A DNA stretch of 64,000 nt from a bacterium SCSIO 12696 (lineage in GTDB: Bacteria; Pseudomonadota; Gammaproteobacteria; Pseudomonadales; Porticoccaceae): the NCBI GenBank assembly GCA_024397955.1, contig CP073744.1, positions 992,001 through 1,056,000 of the forward strand, in the 5' to 3' direction. Made by a program: the position numbers and the translations under genes. Under the pieces are notes generated by a model. It saw nothing but the letters and a program-made list of their open reading frames with translations, made no database searches and had not been told where the DNA came from. The first letter of the stretch is position 1, and each line of letters starts with the position of its first letter. Below, piece by piece: positions 10,937 to 27,213 of the stretch.

Positions 10937-11746
10937 TCAGCGCTTGGGCAACAATCGAATAGGGTCCGTAGATTGGCCGTCGCGACGAATTTCAAAGTAA
11001 ATACGGTTTCGATTACTCAAGTCACCACCCACTTCAGCAATTTTCTGCCCACCAGACACACGATCCCCTTCTTTTACCAGCAGTTTGCGATTGAGTGCGT
11101 AAAAGCTCAGGTACACATCGCTGTGTTTGATGATAATGGATGGACCATAGCTGTGCAGGCCATTGCCCGCATACACCACTTCACCGGGGGCAGCCGCTTT
11201 TACCGCTCTCCCCTGGGGGGCTTGAAGGTAAACGCCTTTGAAGCGCTTGTTCACATCGTAATAGCGTACCAGCCTGCCCGTCACCGGCCACTGCCAGCGC
11301 CAGTTTTTTGGGGTTACGGGTTTACGGGTTACGGGTTGCGGGTTGGCGGCAGGCTTGGGGGTTTGAGGTTTTCGCGCTATCGGCTTAGGGGCAGGTTTGC
11401 TGACAGGCTTTGTCGATGTGGGCTTGGATGCTTTTGGGGTCGGCGCTGTCGCCACTTTGTGCGTACCGGCCTTCGAGGTATCCAGGTTCAAGCGTTGACC
11501 GGGAAAAATCGTATAGGGTGCGCGAATACCATTAACCGCTGCCAGCTTGCGGTGTTCCAGGCCGAAGCGCCAGGCAATGGAATAAAGGGTTTCACCAGAA
11601 GAGACCACGTGGGTGGTGACAATGTCGGGGCCCACCACTTGGCGATCGGATATGGGCGCAGTCACATGACGTGCGCAACTGCTGATAAACAGCAGTAGGC
11701 TCAATACCAGTAAACACCCTTTGTTAAGCCCGTTTAAGGCGGCCAC
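10937..11746 (-). CDS. nlpD: NlpD-like lipoprotein (LysM plus degenerate LytM/M23)
   Basis: Outer-membrane lipoprotein that activates septal amidases during daughter-cell separation. A signal peptide ends in lipobox LLFISSC. A LysM domain follows (TTHVVSSGETLYSIAWRFGLEHRKLAAVNG). A Pro/Lys/Thr-rich linker of about 55 residues leads to a C-terminal LytM domain. The metal-binding positions are altered: YLSFYALN replaces the usual AH motif and IYFEIR replaces HFEIR. This fits an amidase activator rather than a peptidase. The start overlaps the end of the DUF368 gene; GTG 11746, seven bases after GGAG, is preferred over TTG 11749. It lies directly upstream of rpoS. Confidence 0.93.
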   Translation of the reverse strand: MAALNGLNKGCLLVLSLLLFISSCARHVTAPISDRQVVGPDIVTTHVVSSGETLYSIAWRFGLEHRKLAAVNGIRAPYTIFPGQRLNLDTSKAGTHKVATAPTPKASKPTSTKPVSKPAPKPIARKPQTPKPAANPQPVTRKPVTPKNWRWQWPVTGRLVRYYDVNKRFKGVYLQAPQGRAVKAAAPGEVVYAGNGLHSYGPSIIIKHSDVYLSFYALNRKLLVKEGDRVSGGQKIAEVGGDLSNRNRIYFEIRRDGQSTDPIRLLPKR

Positions 11747-12659
11747 CAAGTTGCTCCAGACCCAATACCAGTACCACGCCCAATACAGCTAAGCCAATAG
11801 CCGCAAGGGTTTGCGGATTGTCACCGAACAAATCGTAGTAAGCTGTGGGCATCAAGTTTTGTTGCTCCAGTACTACTTCCTTACCGGAGGCGGTAAACAT
11901 AACCACCAGCTTTTCTTTCCAGGGCCAGACAATGGCCAAGGAACCCACCAAAAAGCCGGTAAGCAACCCCAATGTGGTGCTGCGATAGTTTTGCAACAAC
12001 CAGCCCAACAGGCGAGAAAAGGACAATAATCCCACCAGGCAGCCACTGGCAAAGGTGGCAAGTACAGGTATATTAAATTCGCTGATGGCTTCGATCAGAG
12101 CCGGATAAATGCCAATAAGCACCAGAATAAAGCTGCCGGAAACGCCGGGTAGGATCATTGCGCAAATAGCCAGAGCACCGGCACCAAACACAATAATCAG
12201 ACTATCCCCTGCTACCGCCCCTGGCATCCAAAACAAGCCTGCAGCCACCGCACTGCCCACCACAATGGCAAGCCCCTCTTGCCAGCGCCAACACCCCAGG
12301 TGAGTCAGCATCCAGATGATCGACGCGACAATAAGCCCAAAGAAAAACGACCACACCAGAATCGGATGCTCCTGCATGCCGTAATTCACCAGTTTGGCCA
12401 AGGACAATATACTCAGCAAGATACCGGCAAACAGTACCACCAGAAAATTGCCGTTTACCGCCCGCCATGCTCCGCTGATGTCACCACTAAACAGACGTTT
12501 GATGTTGGCCAGGTTGATGGCGCGAATTGAGCTCAACAGTTCGTCGTAGATGCCGCTGATAAAGGCAATAGTGCCGCCAGACACACCGGGCACTACATCC
12601 GCTGCCCCCATGGCGGCACCTTTGAAAAACAACAGCAAGTATTTGAAGGCTCCACCCAT
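11724..12659 (-). CDS. DUF368 membrane protein, probable undecaprenyl-phosphate translocase
   Basis: Polytopic inner-membrane protein of 311 residues with about eight or more hydrophobic helices. The N-terminal signature GAADVVPGVSGGTIAFISGIY and its internal echo MILPGVSGSFILVLIGIYPALIEAI are hallmark DUF368 repeats. Members of this family (PopT) have been implicated in returning undecaprenyl phosphate across the membrane; transfer of that role here is by family only. It is inserted between pcm and nlpD, and its 3' end overlaps the nlpD start. The envelope neighbours (nlpD, ispD/ispF, and uppS further away) suit a lipid-carrier role. Confidence 0.85.
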   Translation of the reverse strand: MGGAFKYLLLFFKGAAMGAADVVPGVSGGTIAFISGIYDELLSSIRAINLANIKRLFSGDISGAWRAVNGNFLVVLFAGILLSILSLAKLVNYGMQEHPILVWSFFFGLIVASIIWMLTHLGCWRWQEGLAIVVGSAVAAGLFWMPGAVAGDSLIIVFGAGALAICAMILPGVSGSFILVLIGIYPALIEAISEFNIPVLATFASGCLVGLLSFSRLLGWLLQNYRSTTLGLLTGFLVGSLAIVWPWKEKLVVMFTASGKEVVLEQQNLMPTAYYDLFGDNPQTLAAIGLAVLGVVLVLGLEQLGGRLKRA

Positions 12660-12684
12660 GAATCAACCGGTTTTATTGGCAGGA

Positions 12685-13368
12685 CTAGCGGGTAACGCCG
12701 CTGAGTAAAGGCACGAAGCGCACCGGTTCAATCACTTCTTCAGAAAAGTTATTGCTGTCGCCTTCCCGGGTAATTACACGCAGCTCTTGCTCACCATCCG
12801 GGCCGATAGGAATCACCAAAATGCCGTCAGGGGCCAGCTGGTGTAACAATTCTTCCGGTAAATTCTGCGGAGCCGCGGTGCTGATAATACCGTTGTACGG
12901 CGCGTAATCCGGCCAGCCAAAACCACCATCGGAAAGCGCGGCGGAAACGTTGCGATAGCCCAGGCGGCGCAACAGATCCCGGGAGCGATTGAGCAATGGT
13001 CGAATGCGCTCCACGGTATAGACTTTATTCACCAGTTGAGACAACACAGCGGTTTGGTAACCGGAGCCGGTGCCGATCTCCAGCACTTTATCCAGTGGGC
13101 CACGAGACAGCAGCAATTCGGTCATGCGCGCCACGATATAGGGTTGCGACAAGGTTTGCTTGTGACCAATAGGCAGCGCGGTATCTTCGTAGGCACGATG
13201 AGACAATGCCTCGTCCAGAAACAAATGCCGCGGCGTGGTGCGAATCACGTCCAACACCTGCTGGCTGGTGACGCCTTGTTCAACCAGACGTTGAATCAGC
13301 CGCTCCCGGGTACGCTGCGAGGTCATGCCAACTCCACCGACTTTAGCGGAAAGCCCAAAGGTACTCAC
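12685..13368 (-). CDS. pcm: Protein-L-isoaspartate O-methyltransferase
   Basis: Repairs isoaspartyl residues in aged proteins using S-adenosylmethionine. The 227-residue protein shows the family motifs [11 protein letters not shown], the AdoMet site [18 protein letters not shown] and [14 protein letters not shown] (the usual DAIIVTAA region). The GTG start overlaps the truD stop as GTGA and is supported by AGGAG six bases upstream; an internal ATG would remove only 14 residues. surE, which normally sits between truD and pcm, is missing here. Confidence 0.95.
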   Translation of the reverse strand: MSTFGLSAKVGGVGMTSQRTRERLIQRLVEQGVTSQQVLDVIRTTPRHLFLDEALSHRAYEDTALPIGHKQTLSQPYIVARMTELLLSRGPLDKVLEIGTGSGYQTAVLSQLVNKVYTVERIRPLLNRSRDLLRRLGYRNVSAALSDGGFGWPDYAPYNGIISTAAPQNLPEELLHQLAPDGILVIPIGPDGEQELRVITREGDSNNFSEEVIEPVRFVPLLSGVTR

Positions 13369-14444
13369 CCATCACTCCTGTTATTGTTACTTTCTATACC
13401 AGTTGCCGCGCCATTAACTGAGTCATTTGACACCACAGCTGGCGATGGCGCGACTATATCACGGCTCACCACCAGATGGGCCAATTCACGCAGTACAGCG
13501 GTTGCATAACAACCCGGCGGCAATGAAAACTCCAACTGCAGATCTTGCCCACAAAACTGCCAATTCCACTCGTCTGGCAACAGTTTCAGTGGCCGCCGTT
13601 CCTGACTCAGGCCGCTGTGTTCCAGAGCATCACACCAGCCGGGCAAACTATCGGCTGTGGCTTTTTCAAGCATACTGACGGCTTCAGAGACATTACTGCG
13701 CCCACGGCCCCAAAGTGGCCCACTGGAGTCACGTTCTCCGGGCATCAGCTGATTCCATGTACCCTCCTCTACCCGCTTGGCCAATACGCGGTTAAACAGA
13801 TAAGAGCGACCGGCGGATACATACAAGCTGCTCTGACCGCCGCGCTTGCCCTTCCCCGACTGGCGTTTGTAACGAGCCCGATCATCACCACTGCGATGCA
13901 CAAACCCATCTTGAAACTGCTGCAAATTGCCACCGTTATGGCCAAAGCGTTGCTCACCAAAATAGTTGGGAACCCCTTGCTCGGCGACAGCCTGCAGCCG
14001 TTGTTGCAGCGTGCTCCTATCTCCGGTTAGCGAACCCAAACGAATTCGAAAGCGGTTAGCGCGATGAGTGCCACGGCGCAATTTGCGCGGATGGCGACCG
14101 GACTGCAACAGCTCGACACCCTCGATAGCACAGAGATCGGTTACGTCCAATTCTCGCTTTGGCAGATAGAGACTAAACCACTGGCTGGTTACTGCACGGC
14201 GATCTTTGAGGCCGCAGTAACCCACATCCGCAGGCCGAACTTGCGCACGCTCCGCCAGTTGACCCACCAACCAGCGGGTATTTTGATTGGTTTTTCGCAG
14301 GTGCAGTAACAGGTGCTCACCATCCCCAGAGGGCTCGAAACCCAATTGCTCATCCACCACAAAATCCGCAGGTTCAACACGAAAGTTTGCCTCACCCACA
14401 GGGCCACCATGGGCAAACGGAAAATCCAGGGAAAGGTCAGACAT
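13365..14444 (-). CDS. truD: tRNA pseudouridine(13) synthase TruD
   Basis: Forms pseudouridine at position 13 of tRNA-Glu. The catalytic aspartate is D81 in [18 protein letters not shown]. Other family motifs are [12 protein letters not shown] near the N-terminus, [14 protein letters not shown] and [17 protein letters not shown]. The 359-residue length is normal. The last 30 residues ([21 protein letters not shown] region) form a low-complexity tail. The stop overlaps the pcm start, and ispF ends one base before the truD start codon is reached on the minus strand, so translation is tightly coupled. Confidence 0.95.
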   Translation of the reverse strand: MSDLSLDFPFAHGGPVGEANFRVEPADFVVDEQLGFEPSGDGEHLLLHLRKTNQNTRWLVGQLAERAQVRPADVGYCGLKDRRAVTSQWFSLYLPKRELDVTDLCAIEGVELLQSGRHPRKLRRGTHRANRFRIRLGSLTGDRSTLQQRLQAVAEQGVPNYFGEQRFGHNGGNLQQFQDGFVHRSGDDRARYKRQSGKGKRGGQSSLYVSAGRSYLFNRVLAKRVEEGTWNQLMPGERDSSGPLWGRGRSNVSEAVSMLEKATADSLPGWCDALEHSGLSQERRPLKLLPDEWNWQFCGQDLQLEFSLPPGCYATAVLRELAHLVVSRDIVAPSPAVVSNDSVNGAATGIESNNNRSDG

Positions 14445-14445
14445 T

Positions 14446-14922
14446 TCAGAGAGCCTGAATCAACACCACCGCGTGACAGGCGATGCCTTCCTGGCGGCCT
14501 TCAAAACCCAGCTTTTCGGTGGTAGTGGCTTTGACATTGAGCTGGCTGACGTCGGCGTTAAGGTCTGCGGCCAGATTATCTTGCATCGCCGAGATATGGG
14601 GCGCCATTTTGGGTGCCTGGGCAACGATGGTGATATCTGCATTACTCAGCTGCCAGCTGCGTTCTGCCAGCAGTGATACCACATGACGCAGAAGCTCACG
14701 GCTATCGATGCCTTTGTATTGAGGGTCAGTATCCGGGAAATGGCGGCCAATATCACCCAACCCGGCAGCGCCCAGCAGCCCGTCGCAAAGAGCGTGAATC
14801 AATACATCGCCATCGGAATGAGCCACAAAGCCTTGATTGTGAGCAATCGCCACGCCACCCAGCATCAAATGATCACCGGGGCCAAAGGCGTGGACATCGT
14901 AACCGTGGCCAATTCTTATCAC
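14446..14922 (-). CDS. ispF: 2-C-methyl-D-erythritol 2,4-cyclodiphosphate synthase
   Basis: Fifth enzyme of the MEP isoprenoid pathway; cyclises CDP-methylerythritol phosphate. The metal ligands D9 and H11 are seen in [10 protein letters not shown], and the third in the [21 protein letters not shown] segment. The C-terminal motif [22 protein letters not shown] is diagnostic. The 158-residue length is standard. Its start overlaps the end of ispD by four bases, giving the common ispD-ispF pair. Confidence 0.97.
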   Translation of the reverse strand: MIRIGHGYDVHAFGPGDHLMLGGVAIAHNQGFVAHSDGDVLIHALCDGLLGAAGLGDIGRHFPDTDPQYKGIDSRELLRHVVSLLAERSWQLSNADITIVAQAPKMAPHISAMQDNLAADLNADVSQLNVKATTTEKLGFEGRQEGIACHAVVLIQAL

Positions 14923-15653
14923 TGTTGATGTTCCTGGATTTTCTGTTCGATTTCACCCTGAGCAAGCAGGATAGCGGCGGCAATAGCCAAATCTTCCGCC
15001 CGGGTAATTTTGATATTGTCCCGCTGCCCTTCTATCACTTTATGAATCAAGCCAAGCTGCTCAATAGCGGAGGCCTCGTCGGTGGGCTGAATGTTGTTTA
15101 GTGCAGCACTTTCCAGAGCTTTGCGGAGAGTGCCATAGCGGAACATTTGCGGTGTTAGTGCACTCCACAGCTGGCGACGATCTTCGGTAGCGATCACATC
15201 GTTGTCACCACTGACTCGCTTTACGGTGTCAGCCATAGGGGCTGCCAGCAGGCCGCCAACAGGGTGATTGCTTAGTTGTTGCATTAGCTTGGCGATATCC
15301 GTGGGCCGCACACAGGGGCGAGCAATATCGTGTACCAACACCCAATCGTCCTCCGCCGCGCGACCATCCAGCGCTTGCAAAGCCAGACGTACAGTGTCCG
15401 CTCGTTCTGCACCCCCAGTGGCGGTTGTGATACGAGGGTTATCCAGCCCCAGTGTTGGCCAATAACTGTCGTCCCGGCCAATGGCCACCACACATTGTTC
15501 TATGTCGGGCAGAGAAAGGAGTCGTTCCAGCGTCCAACAGGCCACCGGTTTGCCCAACAGACTCTGGTATTGCTTGGGGTGGGAACCACCGAAACGACGG
15601 CCAACACCGGCCGCCGGTATCACTGCCCAGTATTTGCAATGGACACTGCTCAC
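14919..15653 (-). CDS. ispD: 2-C-methyl-D-erythritol 4-phosphate cytidylyltransferase
   Basis: Third enzyme of the MEP pathway, transferring CMP to methylerythritol phosphate. The nucleotide-binding loop is [13 protein letters not shown] followed by HPKQY; the [17 protein letters not shown] segment and the [11 protein letters not shown] segment are family signatures. The 244-residue length is typical. Its start overlaps the 3' end of ftsB by four bases and its stop overlaps ispF. The ftsB-ispD-ispF order is conserved across gammaproteobacteria. Confidence 0.97.
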   Translation of the reverse strand: MSSVHCKYWAVIPAAGVGRRFGGSHPKQYQSLLGKPVACWTLERLLSLPDIEQCVVAIGRDDSYWPTLGLDNPRITTATGGAERADTVRLALQALDGRAAEDDWVLVHDIARPCVRPTDIAKLMQQLSNHPVGGLLAAPMADTVKRVSGDNDVIATEDRRQLWSALTPQMFRYGTLRKALESAALNNIQPTDEASAIEQLGLIHKVIEGQRDNIKITRAEDLAIAAAILLAQGEIEQKIQEHQQ

Positions 15654-15949
15654 TTGTCGCCGCCCTTTTTCTCCTGGTCTTTTTCAACCACGATATAAAA
15701 GGTTTCCCCTTCCTTGATCATGCCTAAATCGCTGCGTGCTCGCTCTTCAATAGCCCCCATGCCATCTTTCAACGCCTTTACCTCTTCGGCAATGGCTTCG
15801 TTGCGAACCTGAGCCTCACTGTTGATGGCTTGTTGTTCTTCGACCGCTTTTTCCAACTCTACCTTTTGGGCAATACTGCCCTCACCAAACCACAGGCGAT
15901 ACTGCAGGGCGACAAGGAAAATAATCAGAATTGCGATAAGCCAGCGCAT
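15650..15949 (-). CDS. ftsB: Cell division protein FtsB
   Basis: Small bitopic divisome protein (99 residues) that forms a coiled-coil complex with FtsL and FtsQ. One N-terminal membrane helix (RWLIAILIIFLVALQYRLWF) is followed by a heptad-rich coiled coil. The family motif ERARSDLGMIKEGETFYIV comes next, then a short charged tail. It lies between eno and ispD as in E. coli, but a terminator-like hairpin and a palindromic repeat now separate it from eno. Confidence 0.95.
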   Translation of the reverse strand: MRWLIAILIIFLVALQYRLWFGEGSIAQKVELEKAVEEQQAINSEAQVRNEAIAEEVKALKDGMGAIEERARSDLGMIKEGETFYIVVEKDQEKKGGDK

Positions 15950-15965
15950 GGGGGCAGTTTAATGC

Positions 15966-16004
15966 AAAACGGCGGGGCCAACATATAGATAGCCCCGCCG
16001 TTTT
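15966..16004. terminator. Hairpin terminator between eno and ftsB
   Basis: A 13-bp perfect stem (15966-15978 with 15992-16004) with a 13-base loop, GC-rich in the inner nine pairs. A T-run of six follows on the plus strand and four T on the minus strand. On the minus strand it lies after eno and 17 bases before the ftsB start, so it should at least attenuate read-through from eno. Confidence 0.7.
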
Positions 16005-16015
16005 TTCGAAACAAT

Positions 16016-16107
16016 CGTCATTGCGAGGCGCCCGAAGGGCGACGTGGCAATCTCCGTCAGGCTACTGCCACACTGGCTGAGATTGCTTCGCTGCGCTCGC
16101 AATGACG
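16016..16107. repeat. MITE/REP-like palindromic element (CGTCATTGCGAG ends)
   Basis: The 92-bp element has perfect 12-bp terminal inverted repeats, CGTCATTGCGAG (16016-16027) and its complement at 16096-16107. A second inner pair, GCAATCTC (16047-16054) and GAGATTGC (16079-16086), allows a long cruciform or RNA hairpin. The sequence belongs to a widely dispersed class of bacterial intergenic repeats beginning TCATTGCGAG. It fills the eno-ftsB gap. A shorter relative lies at 28398-28449. Confidence 0.8.
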
Positions 16108-16114
16108 GAGTAAA

Positions 16115-17428
<1,314 letters not shown>

Positions 17429-17439
17429 TTAAATGCTTT

Positions 17440-17514
17440 GTCGTTCCCGCGAAGGCGGGAAACCATCATCTTGCGTAATTGGCAAGATGGATCCCCGCCT
17501 TTGCGGGGGTGACG
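17440..17514. repeat. Palindromic intergenic repeat between kdsA and eno
   Basis: The left arm GTTCCCGCGAAGGCGGG mirrors the right arm CCCCGCCTTTGCGGGGGTGAC with a few mismatches. Inside, CATCTTGC (17467-17474) pairs with GCAAGATG (17482-17489). Sequences of this form (TTCCCGCGAAGGCGGGAA) are common dispersed repeats in Proteobacteria. It could act as an RNA-stability or termination element upstream of eno. Confidence 0.75.
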
Positions 17515-17533
17515 GTCTTTCTATAAACGGTGA

Positions 17534-20092
<2,559 letters not shown>

Positions 20093-20294
20093 TCAAGAAA
20101 AGCAAAACACCAGCACCATTAATAGTCAGCACCAAAAAGTATTCAGATTCTTATTGTGAGTCGCCTTTTGAGTTACACAAAGGGCGTAAATAGAGAGACT
20201 TGCAGAGCAGACTTGTGTAGAAAAGTCACCTGTGCCCATCTCGATCAAGATGGGTGGGCAGGATACCAGAAAGGCAAAATGGAAACCACCAGAA

Positions 20295-21569
20295 TCAAGC
20301 AACTTGCCAATCGAAACAAGGCCATCCTGTACTCGTAAATAAGCCTGCAACAGCAATAATTTCCTGGCCCGTAGTGTTGTAAATCAACGGTACTCGCTGC
20401 CGCAACCAGGGCTCCAAATGATATTCCTGCAGCAATTTTTTAAGAGTTTGCGAGCTGTTGCGCCCTTGGGGCTGACAGCGCTCCCCACCCTGCCGGAAGC
20501 GAACGATTACCGGCTTGGCAAACGGCTTTGCGGCAAATAATTTGCCACAACCTTCTATGTGCAGCGGCTGGTTTCCATCCCAGTTGATTTCAGTACCTAT
20601 TGCAGGTGGCGCGGGCAGTGGCGGCAGCAAGTAAATACGTTGGTTGTAGCGGTGCAGCTGGCAATCACCAAAGTCGATTATCGGGCTGGCGTCCTGCTGA
20701 GCATCCAACAGATTACTATGGATACTCTCCAAACGTGTTTTCGCTGGCAACGAATAGCCGCTTTGTTCACACCAATAGCGAATAAGGTTGTGGCGCCGGG
20801 CAATATCCATATTGGCCAACACGGATTGTTGAATGCTGACACCAAAACGCTCTCGCCGAACTTCCGCCACATCCAGATCGATGGCGGCCAATCGCTGATT
20901 TAATTGGTCAGTATCGTGGCACAGGGTAGACACCTGCCCCAGCCGCTTTGTAGCATCCGGCCAACGGGTTTCCAGTGCCGGTAGGACCTGATGGCGCAGG
21001 TAGTTGCGATCGTAATCCAACTGCTGATTGGATTCGTCTTCCACCCAGTTCAAATTGTGCGACTGGGCATAACGCTGAATATCCTGTCGCGAGATATCCA
21101 GCAATGGCCTCAGCAACTGGCCTTTACCCAAAGGCCGGCTGCGAGGAATACCGGCCAAACCGCGAGGGCCGGCACCGCGCATGAGGCGGTAGAGTACGGT
21201 CTCTGCCTGATCATCGGCGTGATGAGCCAGTAGTAATAGTTCATTGGTCCGCAAGGCCGATTCAAAGACCTGGTAACGTGCGTTGCGGGCAGCCAGTTCG
21301 GTGTTTTCATTGCTGTCCAAGTTTACCCGAAATGCCTGTAACTGCACTCCCAGCTGGCGGCATTGCTCCGCGCAGTGGGCTTGCCAGGCATCGGCGTTTG
21401 CGGAGATTTGATGATTAATGTGTAAGGCTGTCACTTTTTCCGCACCCAACACAGCGACTACAGCATGGAGAAGGGTTTGGGAATCCAAACCACCACTGTA
21501 GCCCACGTACACTCGCTCAGCGTTTTGCAGAGTCGGCAGGTCGGACGCTAACAAGTCAGAGGTAACCAT
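20295..21569 (-). CDS. tilS: tRNA(Ile)-lysidine synthetase
   Basis: Converts cytidine 34 of the AUA-reading tRNA-Ile to lysidine, changing both charging and decoding. The PP-loop is YVGYSGGLDSQTLLHAVV. The segment LLLAHHADDQAETVLYRLMRGAGPRGLAGI is characteristic, and the C-terminal domain (GERCQPQGRNSSQTLKKLLQEYHLEPWLRQRVPLIY) confirms the E. coli-type long form. Length 424 residues. It lies between pyrG and accA, as in several gammaproteobacteria where it follows accA. Confidence 0.95.
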   Translation of the reverse strand: MVTSDLLASDLPTLQNAERVYVGYSGGLDSQTLLHAVVAVLGAEKVTALHINHQISANADAWQAHCAEQCRQLGVQLQAFRVNLDSNENTELAARNARYQVFESALRTNELLLLAHHADDQAETVLYRLMRGAGPRGLAGIPRSRPLGKGQLLRPLLDISRQDIQRYAQSHNLNWVEDESNQQLDYDRNYLRHQVLPALETRWPDATKRLGQVSTLCHDTDQLNQRLAAIDLDVAEVRRERFGVSIQQSVLANMDIARRHNLIRYWCEQSGYSLPAKTRLESIHSNLLDAQQDASPIIDFGDCQLHRYNQRIYLLPPLPAPPAIGTEINWDGNQPLHIEGCGKLFAAKPFAKPVIVRFRQGGERCQPQGRNSSQTLKKLLQEYHLEPWLRQRVPLIYNTTGQEIIAVAGLFTSTGWPCFDWQVA

Positions 21570-21584
21570 GCGGGCAGTGTAACC

Positions 21585-21614
21585 AAAAAAGCCAGAGCAA
21601 TGCTCTGGCTTTTT
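21585..21614. terminator. Terminator between accA and tilS
   Basis: Stem GCCAGAGC (21591-21598) with GCTCTGGC (21602-21609), extended by five A:T pairs, loop AAT. A-run on one side and T-run on the other make it functional on either strand. On the minus strand it lies after accA and just before the tilS start. Confidence 0.85.
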
Positions 21615-21634
21615 ATGTTGCGACGGAGATGCCT

Positions 21635-22588
21635 CTACTCAGGATTACCGTAGGCCATCAAGCGCTCAAAACGTTTTTCCAACAGGCGTTCCATGGGAAT
21701 ATCCCGCAGGTTTTCCAGCTGGGCGCTAAGGCGATCACGCAAAGTGATAGACATAGCTTCAATATCCCGGTGGGCACCGCCCAATGGTTCAGGAATGGTT
21801 TCATCGACAATACCCAAGGCTTCCAGTGTGTCTGAGGTCACACCCATCGCCTGAGCCGCATCAGAGGCTTTTTCGGCGGTTTTCCAAATGATATTGGCGC
21901 AGCCTTCTGGAGAGATCACAAAGTACGTAGAGTACTGCAACATATTGAGGTAATCGCCAACCCCGATCGCCAAGGCGCCACCGGAACTGCCCTCGCCAAT
22001 CACCGTACAGATCATCGGGGTTTCCAGTCGCGACATCACCGCTAGGTTCTGGGCAATGGCTTCAGAGATACCTCGCTCTTCGGAGTCAATACCGGGGTAG
22101 GCTCCCGGGGTGTCGATCAGGGTAATAATCGGCAGCTTAAAGCGCTCTGCCATTTCCATCAGGCGCAGGGCCTTGCGATAACCCTCTGGCTTGGGCATAC
22201 CGAAATTGCGGTGAATTTTGTCGTTAACACCGCGGCCCTTTTCTTCACCAATGACCATCACTGGAATGCCATTAAGGCGTGCGGTACCGCCGACAATAGC
22301 GTGGTCATCACCAAAATGGCGGTCGCCGTGCAATTCATCGAAGTCGGTAAATACCCGCTTGATGTAATCCACTGTGTAGGGGCGCTGGGGATGACGGGCC
22401 ACCTGAACCACCTGCCAGGGGGTCAGGCTGGAGTAGATGCTTTCCGTCAGCTTGTGGGATTTGTCCCGCAGTTTGGCAATTTCCTCGGTAATATTGAGGT
22501 CATTGTCGTTGCCAACCAGCTGCAGTTCTTCAATTTTGGCTTCCAGTTCCGCAATGGGCTGTTCAAAATCGAGATAGTTGAGATTCAT
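21635..22588 (-). CDS. accA: Acetyl-CoA carboxylase carboxyltransferase subunit alpha
   Basis: Alpha half of the carboxyltransferase that makes malonyl-CoA for fatty-acid synthesis. The protein begins [22 protein letters not shown] and shows [46 protein letters not shown] [17 protein letters not shown] and [16 protein letters not shown]. The 317-residue length is normal. It lies after dnaE, a conserved neighbour, but 160 bases away with an inverted-repeat leader between them. Confidence 0.97.
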   Translation of the reverse strand: MNLNYLDFEQPIAELEAKIEELQLVGNDNDLNITEEIAKLRDKSHKLTESIYSSLTPWQVVQVARHPQRPYTVDYIKRVFTDFDELHGDRHFGDDHAIVGGTARLNGIPVMVIGEEKGRGVNDKIHRNFGMPKPEGYRKALRLMEMAERFKLPIITLIDTPGAYPGIDSEERGISEAIAQNLAVMSRLETPMICTVIGEGSSGGALAIGVGDYLNMLQYSTYFVISPEGCANIIWKTAEKASDAAQAMGVTSDTLEALGIVDETIPEPLGGAHRDIEAMSITLRDRLSAQLENLRDIPMERLLEKRFERLMAYGNPE

Positions 22589-22613
22589 TCGCCGTCGATT
22601 CCGTAATTAATTA

Positions 22614-22679
22614 TTAGTGGCAAAAAACGCGGGTAAACAGACACCTAGAGTACTATTTGTTACCCAAAATGGCCACTAA
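22614..22679. promoter_or_regulatory. Nested inverted repeats in the dnaE-accA gap
   Basis: TTAGTGGC (22614-22621) pairs with GCCACTAA (22672-22679), and inside it GGGTAA (22631-22636) pairs with TTACCC (22660-22665). The structure begins about 25 bases upstream of the accA ATG, so it would form in the accA leader. A T-run on the minus strand lies just inside the outer arm. It may be an attenuator or simply part of an intergenic palindrome. Confidence 0.4.
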
Positions 22680-22748
22680 CTTTGTGGGGTAGGCTATATA
22701 CAAGGGCTTTGGGTATCCGTTGTTATTCTGAGCTCTGTCACCCTGGCT

Positions 22749-26447
<3,699 letters not shown>

Positions 26448-26568
26448 CGGCGAAACGATCTCGTATACAGGCTAAAAGCAGAGCCGAGATTCTAGCAAGA
26501 AAGGTAACAGGATACAGGGCAATCCACTCAACGCAGAAAGATATTTTATCTACCTGAGAGTATGGTAT

Positions 26569-27204
26569 TTACACCAATGGCAACTGCTCTATTTCGAGCA
26601 TGCTTTTGACCGGCTCAAATGAGCGGCGATGAATATCACAAGGCCCCAACAACTTAATGGCATCGGTATGTTGTTGGGTGGCATAGCCTTTGTGGGCGGA
26701 AAAACCGTAGCCGGGATAAACTTGGTCAAAGGAGGCCATTTCCCGATCCCGAGTGACCTTGGCCACAATGGAGGCGGCGCCGATTTCTGCTACTTTGGCG
26801 TCACCCTTGATCACGGTTTCACCCTTGTAAGGCCACTTGGGCATTTTGTTGCCATCCACTGCCACATATTCAGGCTGCACCGGCAAACCCGCCACCGCGC
26901 GATACATGGCCATCATGGTGGCTTGCAGGATATTGTAGCGATCAATTTCTGCCACGCTGGCGCGGCCCACACACCAGGCTAACGCTTTCTGGGTAATTTC
27001 TTCGTACAGTTGTTCGCGACGCTTTTCAGAGATTTTCTTGGAATCACCCAGACCTTCAATGGGCAGCAACGGGTCGAGAATCACGGCAGCAGTCACCACA
27101 TCCCCAGCCAACGGCCCACGACCCACTTCGTCAACACCCGCCAACAGCTGACCGGTGTAGTTCAGTTTGTAGGGCGTGGTCGTTGGAGGGCTTTTCTTTG
27201 CCAT
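26569..27204 (-). CDS. rnhB: Ribonuclease HII
   Basis: Endonuclease that cleaves the RNA strand of RNA-DNA hybrids and removes misincorporated ribonucleotides. The catalytic acidic residues are seen in [24 protein letters not shown] and in [21 protein letters not shown]-like [23 protein letters not shown] and [19 protein letters not shown] complete the family pattern. Length 211 residues. It lies nine bases after lpxB, as in many gammaproteobacteria. Confidence 0.97.
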   Translation of the reverse strand: MAKKSPPTTTPYKLNYTGQLLAGVDEVGRGPLAGDVVTAAVILDPLLPIEGLGDSKKISEKRREQLYEEITQKALAWCVGRASVAEIDRYNILQATMMAMYRAVAGLPVQPEYVAVDGNKMPKWPYKGETVIKGDAKVAEIGAASIVAKVTRDREMASFDQVYPGYGFSAHKGYATQQHTDAIKLLGPCDIHRRSFEPVKSMLEIEQLPLV

Positions 27205-27213
27205 AGGTGATGA

